From assembly GCA_002457215.1 (NCBI GenBank), contig NTJZ01000003.1, positions 232,313 through 296,312 on the forward strand: a DNA stretch of 64,000 nucleotides, read 5' to 3'. The notes beneath the pieces were generated by a model. That model worked only from the letters and a program-made list of their open reading frames with translations, was not told the DNA's origin and searched no databases. Shown in pieces: positions 8,328 to 18,082 of the stretch; the stretch's first letter is position 1, and every line of letters starts with the position of its first letter. Origin of the DNA: OM182 bacterium MED-G28 (GTDB lineage Bacteria; Pseudomonadota; Gammaproteobacteria; Pseudomonadales; Pseudohongiellaceae). The position numbers were made by a program, and so were the translations under genes.

Positions 8328-9338
8328 TTAGTCTATGTTCAGAATGATCTTTCCTCGAGTTCGTCTTGTTTCGCTTTGTTCATGGGCCAATTGAGCATCT
8401 TCTAGTGGAAACCGATAAGAGACGACTGGATCTAAATGATCTTCAGTAATTAAGTCCGCAATTTGCTGCAATTGGTCGCCGCGAGCCTCCACAAGGATAG
8501 ACGATACATTTACATTTGTCGGAGGATTTCGACCTGTTGATGTCAATCCCACTATCGAGACGAGGGAGCCTCCGTTTTTTAACAAGCCAATCGATCGATC
8601 TTGTGTGTCCCCACCTATAGGATCCAGGACGACATCTACCTCATTGACAAAATCTTCAAAACGCTGGGTACGGTAGTCCACAGTCACATCAGCGCCTAAT
8701 TCTCGAAGGAAATCATGGTTATATTCGGAAGCCGTGGCAATGATTTGGGCGCCTCGCCATTTCGCTAATTGCACTGCTACTGATCCGACTCCGCCCGCTC
8801 CCGCATGAATTAGTATAGTTTGACCAGGTTCTAAGTTGGCCGTATCGAATAAAGCTTGCCATGCTGTTAAGGTTACTAGGGGAACTGAAGCTGCTTCGTC
8901 ATGAGAAATTGAAACGGGTTTTAAAGCCGCTTCGCTGATTTTAACAATCGCATATTCGCTATAACCTCCGCCCCTTCGCAAGTCCAGCATGGCAAAAACT
9001 TCATCGCCGACGTTGAACGGACTGCTTGTTGAGCCTTTCCGTTCAACTACACCACTGACATCGAAGCCGGGCACGTAAGGCAAGGTTGCGCCAGAAAGAC
9101 TTGTAGCTCTCCCTGACCGGATACTAGTATCAACGGGGTTGATCGCGGCAGCATGAACACGAATCAGTATTTCGTCTTCTGCTGGCACTGGTACTGGAAT
9201 TTTTTGTAATTCAAGGACATCCGTCCCCCCAAATTTTGAGACCAGGATTACCTCCATGGATTCCGGAGTTTGACTACTGCTTAACTCTGAAATGAATAAA
9301 CCACTTAGTAGAGCGGCGAAAAGAAATTGAACTTTCAT
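8328..9338 (-). CDS. Zinc-free MDR quinone-oxidoreductase-like enzyme with a predicted signal peptide
   Basis: A 336-residue medium-chain dehydrogenase/reductase. The catalytic domain begins at MEVILVSKFGG, where family members normally start, and has the nucleotide-binding HAGAGGVGSVAVQLAK segment. No catalytic zinc site is evident, as in quinone oxidoreductases. Unusually, about 27 residues precede it and form a positively charged, then hydrophobic, leader (MKVQFLFAALLSGLF) like a Sec signal. I chose the ATG at 9338 over an in-frame GTG at 9350. If the leader works, an NADPH-type enzyme would be in the periplasm. The internal Met would give a normal cytoplasmic enzyme. Confidence 0.85.
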   Translation of the reverse strand: MKVQFLFAALLSGLFISELSSSQTPESMEVILVSKFGGTDVLELQKIPVPVPAEDEILIRVHAAAINPVDTSIRSGRATSLSGATLPYVPGFDVSGVVERKGSTSSPFNVGDEVFAMLDLRRGGGYSEYAIVKISEAALKPVSISHDEAASVPLVTLTAWQALFDTANLEPGQTILIHAGAGGVGSVAVQLAKWRGAQIIATASEYNHDFLRELGADVTVDYRTQRFEDFVNEVDVVLDPIGGDTQDRSIGLLKNGGSLVSIVGLTSTGRNPPTNVNVSSILVEARGDQLQQIADLITEDHLDPVVSYRFPLEDAQLAHEQSETRRTRGKIILNID

Positions 9339-9676
9339 GGAAATCTTCACTATTGTTTTTTTTCTATTTATAGGGATTGCTAGGTTTGCTTTTTATAGTA
9401 GGTGCTGCGCGAAGTGCCCTGTATCTATATCCATTAGACTCTTGGCCCTTCCTGTCTGTATTTCTTGTTGGGACTTTGTTGTTAGTAGACTCTAGTTACA
9501 ATAATATCTCGTTATCTTAATTTTGTCCTCATCATAAACAAAGCCTTCTGCTCACATAGTAATTTACTTTCAGAACTACTCCTATGTGTTTTCCAGTTTA
9601 TTCCCACTGTGTTTTATCAAAATTTATTTGTATAGTTAAAGCATAACAATACTGACGAGCACCGGAGGCAAGCCTT
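9339..9676 (+). other. Intergenic region between divergent genes
   Basis: About 340 AT-rich bases between the starts of the MDR gene and the propeller gene. It must hold both promoters. I see no gene, remnant or convincing repeat; CGGAGGCA at its end is the ribosome-binding site of the gene at 9677. Confidence 0.5.
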
Positions 9677-10747
9677 ATGAGAGACCACGCACATGTCGTA
9701 ATTGTCATTCTGCTGTGTCTACTTGCCACCCCATTAGGCTTAGCGCAAGTACCTCAATTTCAACTTGAATTGGGTTGGCCTCAAATACCGATGGCGGATA
9801 ATTGGCTAACTGGCGGAATTGGTGGTATGTGCATCGACAGCCGTGATCATGTCTTCTTGCTGAATCGTCAGAATATAGTGGCAGATGATCTTGATGGTGC
9901 GAGGTTAGCACCACCAGTTATCGAATTAGACGCAGAAGGCGCCGTAGTTCGAGGTTGGGGTGATGCAGAATTGCTGGGGCCGCGCCTGCACGACTGTCAT
10001 GTTGAAACCGACGGCAGTATTTGGATCGTTGCCGCTGGTACAGGGTACATACAGAAATATTCCGCGGATGGTAGTGAGCTACTTATGCAGATTGGAAAAT
10101 CTGGGACGTTTGATTCTTCTGATGGATCTAGGCAAGGGCAAGCTCTTAATTCAGAAACCGCGCAATTCTTTTTACCCTCTTCTTTAGATGTTGATATTAA
10201 TACTGGAGAGATCTACGTTGCTGATGGAGAGTTGCCGGGTGGCAATTCGAGGATAGCGGTTCTTAATAGAGATGGAGAATTCTTGCGTCAGTGGTCGTTG
10301 TTTAGAACAAATTCTGATCGGGATATAACTGCGTTACCTCATTGTCTGCGGCTCTCTAATGATGGTTTAGTTTATGTTTGCGATAGAGAGGCCGATCGAA
10401 TTCAAGTGTTTGACCAACAAGGTAATTTTATTAAAAATATATTCGTTTCATTTGCCCCGCTGTCACCAATTGAAGGCCGTAACAGTGGGAGCCGAGGTAC
10501 AGCGGTTGTCCTTGCTTTTTCTTCTGATGTAGCACAGCGTTATATGTATGTAATCAATCAAAACAGCGTCATGATTGATGTGCTCGAGAGAGACAGTGGC
10601 CAAGTCGTTTCGAGATTTGGTGGTGGACCGGGCCGATACCGCGGCCAGTTTACTTTGCCCCATGGAATCGGCGTTGACTCGAAGGGCAATGTTTATATTG
10701 CCGAACAGGAAGGCCGTAGAGTTCAAAAATATGCAATCGAAAACTAA
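9677..10747 (+). CDS. Exported NHL/six-bladed beta-propeller protein
   Basis: A 356-residue protein with a Sec signal peptide (cleavage after GLAQ, about residue 24). Repeats of the NHL type are visible: SSLDVDINTGEIYVADG, DGLVYVCDREADRIQVFD and the C-terminal HGIGVDSKGNVYIAEQEG. The fold and spacing resemble the lyase domain of peptidylglycine alpha-amidating enzymes and related bacterial propellers, but I cannot assign a reaction. The start is fixed by a strong CGGAGG site. It ends 19 bases before a convergent CoA-transferase gene. Confidence 0.82.
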   Translation: MRDHAHVVIVILLCLLATPLGLAQVPQFQLELGWPQIPMADNWLTGGIGGMCIDSRDHVFLLNRQNIVADDLDGARLAPPVIELDAEGAVVRGWGDAELLGPRLHDCHVETDGSIWIVAAGTGYIQKYSADGSELLMQIGKSGTFDSSDGSRQGQALNSETAQFFLPSSLDVDINTGEIYVADGELPGGNSRIAVLNRDGEFLRQWSLFRTNSDRDITALPHCLRLSNDGLVYVCDREADRIQVFDQQGNFIKNIFVSFAPLSPIEGRNSGSRGTAVVLAFSSDVAQRYMYVINQNSVMIDVLERDSGQVVSRFGGGPGRYRGQFTLPHGIGVDSKGNVYIAEQEGRRVQKYAIEN

Positions 10748-10766
10748 GAGTTTGAATGCTAGAAAG

Positions 10767-11975
10767 TTAGACAGTCAGATATTTTTTGATCTCACCTTCC
10801 GTGTAACCAAGTTCGCGAAGTACTTCCTCGGTATGCTCTCCTAGTTCAGGTGCAACCGCAGGTATGCGTTTCTCAAAACCACTCACCTGAAATGGACTGC
10901 TAACTGTCTGCATGGAGCCAAATTCTGGGTGTTCTAACGGCACGACTATTTCGTTATCGATCTTCTGCTGATCTTGAGCAGCTTCTTCATAGCCAAATAC
11001 TTTTGAATGGGGAATATCATATTCAGTTAGTCGGCTTAACCAGTATTCCATTGTCTCTTCTGCGAAGGCATTGCTGATTTCCCAGATTAGTGTGGGCATG
11101 TTTTCTATGCGTTTTTCAGGTGTACTAAATCTATCGTCGGCCATAAAACCAGTTCGCTTTATGGCATGACAAAATGGCTCCCAGTCGCGAAGAGAGTTAA
11201 CCAAAGTCAGTTTCAACAAGAGCCCGTCTTTTGATTTATAGTTGAGAGAAATGAAATTGTAAGCATTGTCCCGAGGTCGCTTAGGTCGAAATTTTGCGTT
11301 TGCTAATTGGGCTTGAATCATAACGGAATTTGACCAAGCGCCATTAGCTAGCAATGAAGTGGATACTTTGCAGCCTTTGCCTGTATGTTGGCGTTGATAC
11401 AAACCCGACATTATCGATGCATACAGTGTCATTGCGCTGGGGTGATCGCCGGCACCGAAAGGGAAAGTACTAAGCCAGCCATCGAAAGGGAAAATATGAG
11501 ACTCGAACCCAGAGCGAGTCCAGTAACAAACCGTATCGTATCCAGGCTTGTCTTTCTCTTCACCTTTTTCTCCATAACCTGTTGCTAAAGCATAGATAAG
11601 TTTGGGATTCAGTGCGCGTAGAGTATCGTAATCAATTTTTAATCTATTGATTGCATCAAGACGATAATTGGTAATTAGTACATCTGCATCTCCTGCTAGC
11701 CTACAAAGTGCTTCATGACCTTCTTTAGTTTTAAGATCGAGTACAACACTCTTTTTATTACGGTTAGTCATCTGAAACGCATAGGGCATTTCGGAAATGG
11801 GTAAGCCTGCAATCTTGTGCCAGTTTCGATTGAGGTCACCCTGTCCGGGTGGTTCAACTTTAATGACGTCTGCGCCAAAATCACTAAGCACTACGCCAGC
11901 GGCAGGCCCGAATACCATCGTGGTAAGTTCAACAACTTTTATTCCATCAAGAAGAGGTCTATTTTCAGCAGGCAT
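10767..11975 (-). CDS. CaiB/BaiF family III CoA transferase
   Basis: A 402-residue cytoplasmic class III CoA transferase. The N-terminal LLDGIKVVELTT and GPAAGVVLSDFGADVIKVEPP segments are diagnostic, and the catalytic Asp aligns with D147 in GYDTVCYW. These enzymes move CoA between carboxylic acids through an aspartyl-CoA mixed anhydride. It is divergent from an enoyl-CoA hydratase gene, which suggests both act on the same acyl-CoA, but the acid cannot be named from sequence. Confidence 0.9.
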   Translation of the reverse strand: MPAENRPLLDGIKVVELTTMVFGPAAGVVLSDFGADVIKVEPPGQGDLNRNWHKIAGLPISEMPYAFQMTNRNKKSVVLDLKTKEGHEALCRLAGDADVLITNYRLDAINRLKIDYDTLRALNPKLIYALATGYGEKGEEKDKPGYDTVCYWTRSGFESHIFPFDGWLSTFPFGAGDHPSAMTLYASIMSGLYQRQHTGKGCKVSTSLLANGAWSNSVMIQAQLANAKFRPKRPRDNAYNFISLNYKSKDGLLLKLTLVNSLRDWEPFCHAIKRTGFMADDRFSTPEKRIENMPTLIWEISNAFAEETMEYWLSRLTEYDIPHSKVFGYEEAAQDQQKIDNEIVVPLEHPEFGSMQTVSSPFQVSGFEKRIPAVAPELGEHTEEVLRELGYTEGEIKKYLTV

Positions 11976-12106
11976 GTCGGTTTATGTCTCAGATTGTCTC
12001 GGGTAGGTTCATGTTTAAGAAGGACCAAGAGTATAATTGATCACCACAGACTAAAAAACTCCCCAGAACAATCAATTTAATTTAGCTCGAGCTGAGGTAT
12101 GCTCTG

Positions 12107-12125
12107 AACCTCTTGGGAGGTTTTT
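12107..12125 (+). terminator. Terminator-like hairpin upstream of the enoyl-CoA hydratase gene
   Basis: AACCTC (12107-12112) and GAGGTT (12117-12122) flank a TTGG loop and lead into five T residues. It lies 88 bases before the enoyl-CoA hydratase start, on the same strand. No gene ends nearby on that strand, so it would have to act as a leader attenuator, or it is chance. Confidence 0.35.
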
Positions 12126-12212
12126 CTAAAGAGAATCGATTTTAGCCGGTCTAAGTAAAAAGCATAATTAGAATAACAATCAAAGATTAGAGAGTATGAA
12201 TAGGAATTCACG

Positions 12213-12992
12213 ATGACAGAATTTTGTAGGCTTGAGAAAAAAGACCATATCCTAACAGTAACCATCAACCGTCCTGAGCGCCTCAATGCTTTGCACCCAC
12301 CTGCAAATCTTGAGTTGGCGGAAGTATTTGATGAATATGCGGCAGATGACGATCTTTGGGTTGCCATCATAACAGGTGAAGGAAGAGCTTTTAGCGCAGG
12401 TAACGATTTGCGCTGGCAAGCAGAAGGAAACGTTAGACCTCCGATGCCGTTGGGTTTTGCTGGTCTTACGTCTCGCTTCGATTTAATCAAGCCAGTGATC
12501 GCCGCGGTTAATGGTGTGGCTATGGGTGGCGGCTTTGAGATAGCTTTAGCCTGCGATTTAATTATCGCCTCAGATAAGGCGGTTTTTGCTTTGCCAGAAC
12601 CAAAAGTGGGACTCGCTGCGCTTGCTGGCGGTCTCAATCGTTTGCCGCGAATCATTGGAAGCAAGCGTGCAATGGGTATGATACTAACCGCCCGCCATGT
12701 TTCTGCTGAAGAAGGTGAACATTTGGGCTTTGTGAATGAAGTTGTTCCTCATGAACAAATAATGCAAAGAGCCAATGAAGTTGCCGCCGAGATTTTGGCT
12801 TGTTCACCTCTATCAATTAGAGCTAGTAAAGATGCGGTTTATCGTTCGCTAGATTTTGCCTCGCTTGAAGATTCTATGAGAGACATGCGCACAGAATATG
12901 CAGCAGTAAGAACTATGGTGGAAAGTGAAGATTTTATCGAAGGCCCTAAAGCGTTCGCAGAAAAGCGATCACCTAACTGGAAGGGAAGGTGA
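12213..12992 (+). CDS. Enoyl-CoA hydratase/isomerase family protein
   Basis: A 259-residue crotonase-fold enzyme. The two oxyanion-hole segments are present: FSAGNDLRWQ near 62-71 and AMGGGFEIALACDL near 105-118, followed by PEPKVGLAAL, which holds the usual catalytic-Glu position. It acts on an acyl-CoA thioester. It could hydrate an enoyl-CoA made after activation by the divergent CoA transferase. The GST gene follows by 65 bases. It is not the LiuC of the broken leucine locus as far as context shows, since it is 3 kb away in another unit. Confidence 0.9.
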   Translation: MTEFCRLEKKDHILTVTINRPERLNALHPPANLELAEVFDEYAADDDLWVAIITGEGRAFSAGNDLRWQAEGNVRPPMPLGFAGLTSRFDLIKPVIAAVNGVAMGGGFEIALACDLIIASDKAVFALPEPKVGLAALAGGLNRLPRIIGSKRAMGMILTARHVSAEEGEHLGFVNEVVPHEQIMQRANEVAAEILACSPLSIRASKDAVYRSLDFASLEDSMRDMRTEYAAVRTMVESEDFIEGPKAFAEKRSPNWKGR

Positions 12993-13057
12993 GCTATAAA
13001 AACGTAAAAATAAGCAATGAAGCTAATTATTCAACCTATTCTTATTAGAACCTCAAT

Positions 13058-13678
13058 ATGAAACTTTATCACTGCGCTAATGCCAGATCTGTCCGGCCTT
13101 TATGGGCACTAGAAGAACTGGGTTTAGATTACGAGTTGGAGATCATGTCATTCCCGCCACGTTTTGAACGTGAGGGCTATTTGGATATTAATCCTTTGGG
13201 TACTGTGCCTGCTTTTGTTGATGGCGACTTAGTTATGACGGAATCAACCGGTATCTGTCAGTATTTAGTCTCAAGGTATGGGCCAACAAAATTGGGAATG
13301 ACCGAGGATGAGCCAGAATATGGAGAATATCTGAATTGGCTATTTCGATCTGATGCCACCTTTACTTTTCCTCTAGCAATTGTTTTACGCTACACACAAT
13401 TAGAAGGAGAAGAGCGCCGTGTACCTCAAGTTGCGCAAGACTATGCTATCTGGTTCCACTCGCGAATACGTTCAGTAGAAGCAGCACTTGAGGATAAACA
13501 GTATCTTGTGGGCGATCGCTTTACCATCGCTGATATTGCCGTAGGGTACGCTTTGCAATTTGGTGACAGGCTTGGTCTAAGTGACCGATACAAACCAAAC
13601 TGTCTACGTTATTTAGCGAGCCTTAATGACCGGCCAGCCTATAAGCGCTCTCAGGAGAAGGGTCAAGTTACTGGATAA
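13058..13678 (+). CDS. Glutathione S-transferase family protein
   Basis: A 206-residue cytosolic GST. The N-terminal thioredoxin-like domain begins MKLYHCANARSVRPLWALEE and carries the cis-Pro segment LGTVPAFVDG and the glutathione-binding MTESTGICQYL. The all-helical C-terminal domain has the FTIADIAVGYAL Asp motif. It conjugates or otherwise uses glutathione; the substrate is unknown. It probably shares a transcript with the enoyl-CoA hydratase. Confidence 0.92.
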   Translation: MKLYHCANARSVRPLWALEELGLDYELEIMSFPPRFEREGYLDINPLGTVPAFVDGDLVMTESTGICQYLVSRYGPTKLGMTEDEPEYGEYLNWLFRSDATFTFPLAIVLRYTQLEGEERRVPQVAQDYAIWFHSRIRSVEAALEDKQYLVGDRFTIADIAVGYALQFGDRLGLSDRYKPNCLRYLASLNDRPAYKRSQEKGQVTG

Positions 13679-13757
13679 CGGCAGTTCTGTTACGGGCACC
13701 TAACTATTTTGCTAAGATTGAGAATTAATTCTTTGGTGAGGCTCAAGGAGCCCCGAT

Positions 13758-14090
13758 ATGAACTCCAAATTCTCTATGCACAGCATTAAAGTTTGTCTTG
13801 CGGGTCTGGTTTTTTTGGTTGGGCTGGCATCCTGCCAGGTACCCGAACATGCTCCATTTCGGAAAATGACAGAAGAGGAGTTATTAAGCTATAACGCTGC
13901 GGTCGCACTAGCAGATAATGTGTACTGTTTTGAAGATGTACGAACTGGTTCATTTATTCGGAAGAAATACTGTATGACGTTGCAGGAAATTATTGATCAG
14001 GTGAATGATCATTCTTATGATATAGGTCTAATTAACTATGGTGGCACACCGATCTTTGGGGGTTCCAACGGCGGCATAGGGATAGATTAA
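13758..14090 (+). CDS. Small hypothetical lipoprotein
   Basis: A 110-residue protein with a lipoprotein signal: the lipobox Leu-Ala-Ser-Cys places the lipidated Cys at residue 26. The mature part has two further Cys (about 54 and 69) that could pair, a helical acidic start, and a glycine-rich C-terminus (GGTPIFGGSNGG). I do not recognise the family. An AAGGAG ribosome-binding site precedes the ATG at a good distance, which supports a real gene. It stands alone between the GST and PQQ genes. Confidence 0.7.
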   Translation: MNSKFSMHSIKVCLAGLVFLVGLASCQVPEHAPFRKMTEEELLSYNAAVALADNVYCFEDVRTGSFIRKKYCMTLQEIIDQVNDHSYDIGLINYGGTPIFGGSNGGIGID

Positions 14091-14253
14091 AGTGCTATCT
14101 AAGATCTCGTGGATGTCACTGCCTGTCAGGAACAAGTGTGATCCAATGGGCTAGTATATAGAGATCGTTTACCCGTCAATCTATACTTTGGCCCCGATGA
14201 ATCTGCTGTATTATTCTAGCCAAACCATCAGAAATAATTCGGAGGGGGTTGTT

Positions 14254-16212
14254 ATGTGTCGGTTCATTACCACTTCTCATCTTTCAGATTCTACTTCAAA
14301 AGCCTCATCTCCAATCGTGCTATTACTTTCTCTAGTTCTTTGCCTTCCAACGTTCGCGCAAGACAACGGTAACTATGACTGGCTGCACTATGGCAATGAT
14401 CTTGGTCACAGTAAATATGCCCCGTTGGATCAGATTAATGCCAGCAACGTGACTGATTTGGAAATTAATTGGGAATGGGAGTCTATTGATAACCAGGCGG
14501 TGGAGGAGAGGCCGCAACATGTCCCTGCAGGATTCAAAGCAACGCCTATTACGCGAAATGGCACTATTTATGTCAGTACACCACTAGGCCAAATCGCAGC
14601 CATAGATGCACAAAGTGGCGAACAACATTGGGCATTCAGCACAAATACCTGGGAACATGGTCGTCCAGCAAATAATGGTTTTAACCATCGCGGTGTCACA
14701 TTTTGGGAAAAGCCTACAGCTAATGGTATTGAACCCCGTATTATCATGACCACCGCTAACGCTTTTCTCTGGTCTATCGACGCAGAAACCGGTGAGCCCG
14801 ATCTGAGTTTTGGTACAAATGGGAAAACTGATTTGACTCTCGGCCTTGGTCGAGAGGTTAACCGCTCGATGATTGCCCATTCCGCTGCCGTACCTATTAT
14901 TGGGGACACGGTAATAATCGGTTCTGTTGTCTATGACCAACCCATGTTCGATATGTTGCCAGAAAAGCTTACCGACCTCCCTCCGGGTCATGTCCGTGGT
15001 TTTGATCTAATTACCGGAGAACAGAAATGGATATTTCATACAATTCCAAAACAAGGCGAATATGGTAATGAGACATGGATGGATGATTCATGGAAAGTGA
15101 CAGGTGCCACTAATATTTGGACTATGTTGTCTGCAGACCCAGAATTGGGTTATGTCTATCTTCCCGTTGGAAACCCTGGGAACGATTTTTATGGCGGACA
15201 ACGCTTGGGCGACAATCTATTCGGCACCAGTCTCGTCGCCTTGAATGCTGAAACTGGGGAGCGTGTTTGGCATTATCAAATTGTTCATCATGAGCTATGG
15301 GATTACGATCCTCCTGCCGCCCCAACGCTGGTTGATATCACAGTAGATGGACGCGATATCAAGGCTGTTGCGATGGTGACTAAGCAGGCCTTTATTTATG
15401 TTTTCGATCGACTAACAGGTGAGCCAGTGTGGCCTATAGAAGAGCTCCCAGTTCCCGCAAGCACCGTGCCAGGCGAGAGAGCATCACCAACGCAACCATT
15501 TCCAACTAAACCAGCGGCTTTTGATCAGCAAGGAATTTCTCAAAATACTTTAATCGATTTTACACCAGAGTTAAGGCAAGAAGCTTTGGAGATAATTAGT
15601 CAGTTTGACTACGGGGGTTTATATACACCTCCTTCGCTAAAAGGAACCATTACTCTCCCAGGCTGGACGGGTGGTGCAGAGTGGAGTGGTGCAGCCTTCG
15701 ATCCCGAGACTTCCATGTATTACATTCCGTCAGTAACCAGCCCGATTGTTATTCAATTAGTAGAAAACGATCCTGCGCAAACAGAATTTGCCTATCGTCG
15801 TGACGGCATTCGAAATATTAATGGACCGCAAGGTCTACCCATCACAAAGCCTCCCTATGGCAGGGTTAGCGCAGTAAACCTAAATACAGGTGAGTACGAA
15901 TGGGTGCGACCGAATGCAGAAGGAATTCGTCAACAAATTATCGAGATGGGCATTGCGGATCCAGGACCGGTAGGTGTGCCAACAGTCGCTCCCTTAATGG
16001 TAACTAAAACTTTGCTGTTTCAAGCGATTACCGATGGTATACCGGTGTTAAGAGCGATGGATAAAGCTACCGGCGAAACCATTGCCGACATTCCTTTACC
16101 CGCGATTCCTCAAGGTGCCCCTATGACTTACATGGTTGATGGCAAACAATACATTGCTATTAGTTGTGGCGGCGGCTCGGATGCACGAATGGTGACATTG
16201 TCTCTTCCTTAG
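14254..16212 (+). CDS. Exported PQQ-dependent dehydrogenase, glucose-dehydrogenase-like branch
   Basis: A 652-residue quinoprotein with an eight-bladed propeller. The signal peptide ends at TFAQ (about residue 36). Landmarks are YDWLHYGNDLGHSKYAPLDQI at the start of the propeller (shown here in part as HSKYAPLDQI), repeated GTxLVALxAxTGExxW blades, and the GNPGNDFYGG segment typical of the branch related to membrane glucose/quinate dehydrogenases, but without their N-terminal membrane domain. It oxidises an alcohol, sugar or polyol in the periplasm. I start it at the ATG at 14254 because GGAGGGGG lies just before; an upstream in-frame TTG at 14188 has no such site. Confidence 0.9.
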   Translation: MCRFITTSHLSDSTSKASSPIVLLLSLVLCLPTFAQDNGNYDWLHYGNDLGHSKYAPLDQINASNVTDLEINWEWESIDNQAVEERPQHVPAGFKATPITRNGTIYVSTPLGQIAAIDAQSGEQHWAFSTNTWEHGRPANNGFNHRGVTFWEKPTANGIEPRIIMTTANAFLWSIDAETGEPDLSFGTNGKTDLTLGLGREVNRSMIAHSAAVPIIGDTVIIGSVVYDQPMFDMLPEKLTDLPPGHVRGFDLITGEQKWIFHTIPKQGEYGNETWMDDSWKVTGATNIWTMLSADPELGYVYLPVGNPGNDFYGGQRLGDNLFGTSLVALNAETGERVWHYQIVHHELWDYDPPAAPTLVDITVDGRDIKAVAMVTKQAFIYVFDRLTGEPVWPIEELPVPASTVPGERASPTQPFPTKPAAFDQQGISQNTLIDFTPELRQEALEIISQFDYGGLYTPPSLKGTITLPGWTGGAEWSGAAFDPETSMYYIPSVTSPIVIQLVENDPAQTEFAYRRDGIRNINGPQGLPITKPPYGRVSAVNLNTGEYEWVRPNAEGIRQQIIEMGIADPGPVGVPTVAPLMVTKTLLFQAITDGIPVLRAMDKATGETIADIPLPAIPQGAPMTYMVDGKQYIAISCGGGSDARMVTLSLP

Positions 16213-16291
16213 TTGCGTAGTCAAATATCACTGTAAGCCATTAAGCAGTCGGTTTAATTTTTGGCACCGTAACTAAGAAAGCCGAGTCGAT

Positions 16292-17896
16292 TTACATTCT
16301 AAATACGCCGAACTTAGTTTCTTCAATGGGTGTGTTTCGAGCAATTTCCATGCAGCGTGCAATTACATTGCGTGTTTGTGCGGGCTCTATCACACCATCA
16401 TCCCAGAGGCGTGCAGAGGCATAATAAGGATGACCCTGTTTCTGATAGGTGTCTAAGACGGGCTCACGGAATTCTTTATCTTGTTCATCGGTCCACGGCC
16501 GGTTTTTCTTCTCCATTTGATCTTTCTTGAGAGTCGAGAGAACTCCAGCCGCCTGTTCGCCACCCATGACAGAAATCCTCGCGTTGGGCCACATAAACAT
16601 AAACCGCGGATCATAGGCGCGACCACACATACCATAATTGCCGGCACCAAATGAACCACCTACGATCACAGTAAATTTTGGCACTTTGGCGCAGGCTACA
16701 GCCATTACCATTTTAGCGCCATGTTTGGCAATGCCGCCCGCTTCAAATGCTTTCCCCACCATAAACCCAACTATGTTTTGTAAGAATAAAAGTGGGATCT
16801 TTCTTTGGGAACACAGTTCGATAAAGTGTGCCCCTTTGGTGGCGGACTCGCTAAATAGAATACCGTTGTTAGCAATAATGCCGATAGGGTGGCCTTCGAT
16901 GTGGCCGAAACCGCACACCAGGGTTTTTCCATAAAGAGCCTTAAATTCATCGAAGTCGGAGCCATCAACGATGCGGGCAATGATTTCTCTTGCGTCATAC
17001 GCTACAGCAGGGTTTGCAGGCACTACGCCATTAAGTTCTTCAATATCGTAAGCAGGTGCTGCATTATCATTTCTGCTGACAAAGATTTTAGTGTGATTTA
17101 AGTGACCAACAATCTTGCGTGTGATCTCCAAAGCGTGCTCATCATTCTGGGCATAGTAGTCAGAAACTCCCGATTTTCTGCAATGGACATCTGCGCCACC
17201 TAACTCTTCAGCTCCAACGACTTCGCCAGTGGCAGCTTTCACTAACGGTGGGCCTGCCAGGAATACAGTAGCCTGATTTCGAACCATGACACATTCATCT
17301 GACATTGCTGGTACGTAAGCCCCGCCAGCTGTACAAGACCCCATAACAACTGCTATTTGGGGAATGCCTTTCGCTGACATGTTTGCTTGATTGAAAAATA
17401 TTCGACCAAAATGGTCTTTGTCTGGAAATACTTGATCCTGTCGAGGCAAGTTAGCACCACCAGAATCAACAAGATAAATACAAGGAAGATTATTCTGAGC
17501 CGCTATATCTTGAGCGCGCAAGTGCTTTTTCACAGTAATAGGATAGTAGGTCCCTCCTTTAACCGTAGCATCGTTTACAATGATTATACAATCCACGCCA
17601 TTTACCCTTCCAATGCCGGTAATTATTCCGGATGCTGGAACGTCTTCTCCATAAACGTTATAAGCAGCGAGTTGTGAAAATTCCAGAAATTCGGTTTCTT
17701 TATCTACCAACCTTAATACTCGATCACGTGGGAGTAATTTTCCTCTTGCGGCATGTCTTTCTCTAGCAGCTTCTGGACCGCCAAGTTCGATCTTCGCCAA
17801 GGTGATCCGCAAATCATCGATCTGTGCCAGCATGGATGCTTGGTTCTCTGTGAAGGCGGTGCTTTTAACTTGAATTTTGGTTTGGATAACAGCCAT
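16292..17896 (-). CDS. liuB: Methylcrotonoyl-CoA carboxylase carboxyltransferase (beta) subunit
   Basis: A 534-residue acyl-CoA carboxyltransferase. [14 protein letters not shown], the CoA-binding [18 protein letters not shown], and [14 protein letters not shown] are characteristic of the methylcrotonoyl-CoA subunit in leucine degradation. I chose the ATG at 17896, preceded by TTTGGAG, over an in-frame TTG at 17908. The enzyme needs a biotin-carrying alpha subunit (liuD), which is not in this window, and its usual upstream gene liuA is only a remnant here. It may therefore serve a different acyl-CoA or depend on an alpha subunit elsewhere. Confidence 0.93.
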   Translation of the reverse strand: MAVIQTKIQVKSTAFTENQASMLAQIDDLRITLAKIELGGPEAARERHAARGKLLPRDRVLRLVDKETEFLEFSQLAAYNVYGEDVPASGIITGIGRVNGVDCIIIVNDATVKGGTYYPITVKKHLRAQDIAAQNNLPCIYLVDSGGANLPRQDQVFPDKDHFGRIFFNQANMSAKGIPQIAVVMGSCTAGGAYVPAMSDECVMVRNQATVFLAGPPLVKAATGEVVGAEELGGADVHCRKSGVSDYYAQNDEHALEITRKIVGHLNHTKIFVSRNDNAAPAYDIEELNGVVPANPAVAYDAREIIARIVDGSDFDEFKALYGKTLVCGFGHIEGHPIGIIANNGILFSESATKGAHFIELCSQRKIPLLFLQNIVGFMVGKAFEAGGIAKHGAKMVMAVACAKVPKFTVIVGGSFGAGNYGMCGRAYDPRFMFMWPNARISVMGGEQAAGVLSTLKKDQMEKKNRPWTDEQDKEFREPVLDTYQKQGHPYYASARLWDDGVIEPAQTRNVIARCMEIARNTPIEETKFGVFRM

Positions 17897-17922
17897 CGGT
17901 AACTCCAAATAGTGCCCGCTTG

Positions 17923-18048
17923 TTAGGCGGATTCCTCAAACAGTTCTAGTCCCACAAGGATGCGGCAATTCTCAGACGTTCCTGCTCCGATCTCGTAAAG
18001 CTTGGCATCCCGAAGAAATTGACCGGCTGGAAATTCGTTGGTTTTCAT
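17923..18048 (-). pseudogene. liuA: C-terminal remnant of isovaleryl-CoA dehydrogenase (liuA)
   Basis: Translating the gap between liuR and liuB gives a 41-codon frame containing [19 protein letters not shown], the unmistakable last part of isovaleryl-CoA dehydrogenases, ending with GLELFEESA. About 350 N-terminal codons, including the FAD-binding and active-site parts, are absent. Conserved positions are altered: the usual SEIRR...GREL reads SENCR...GLEL, which fits relaxed selection. The frame starts with an ATG after AAGGCAG, so a short peptide could still be made. Its place between liuR and liuB matches intact liu operons, so an internal deletion is the simplest origin. Confidence 0.85.
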
Positions 18049-18082
18049 TTTTGCTCTGCCTTCTTACGAGCAGACAGCGGAC

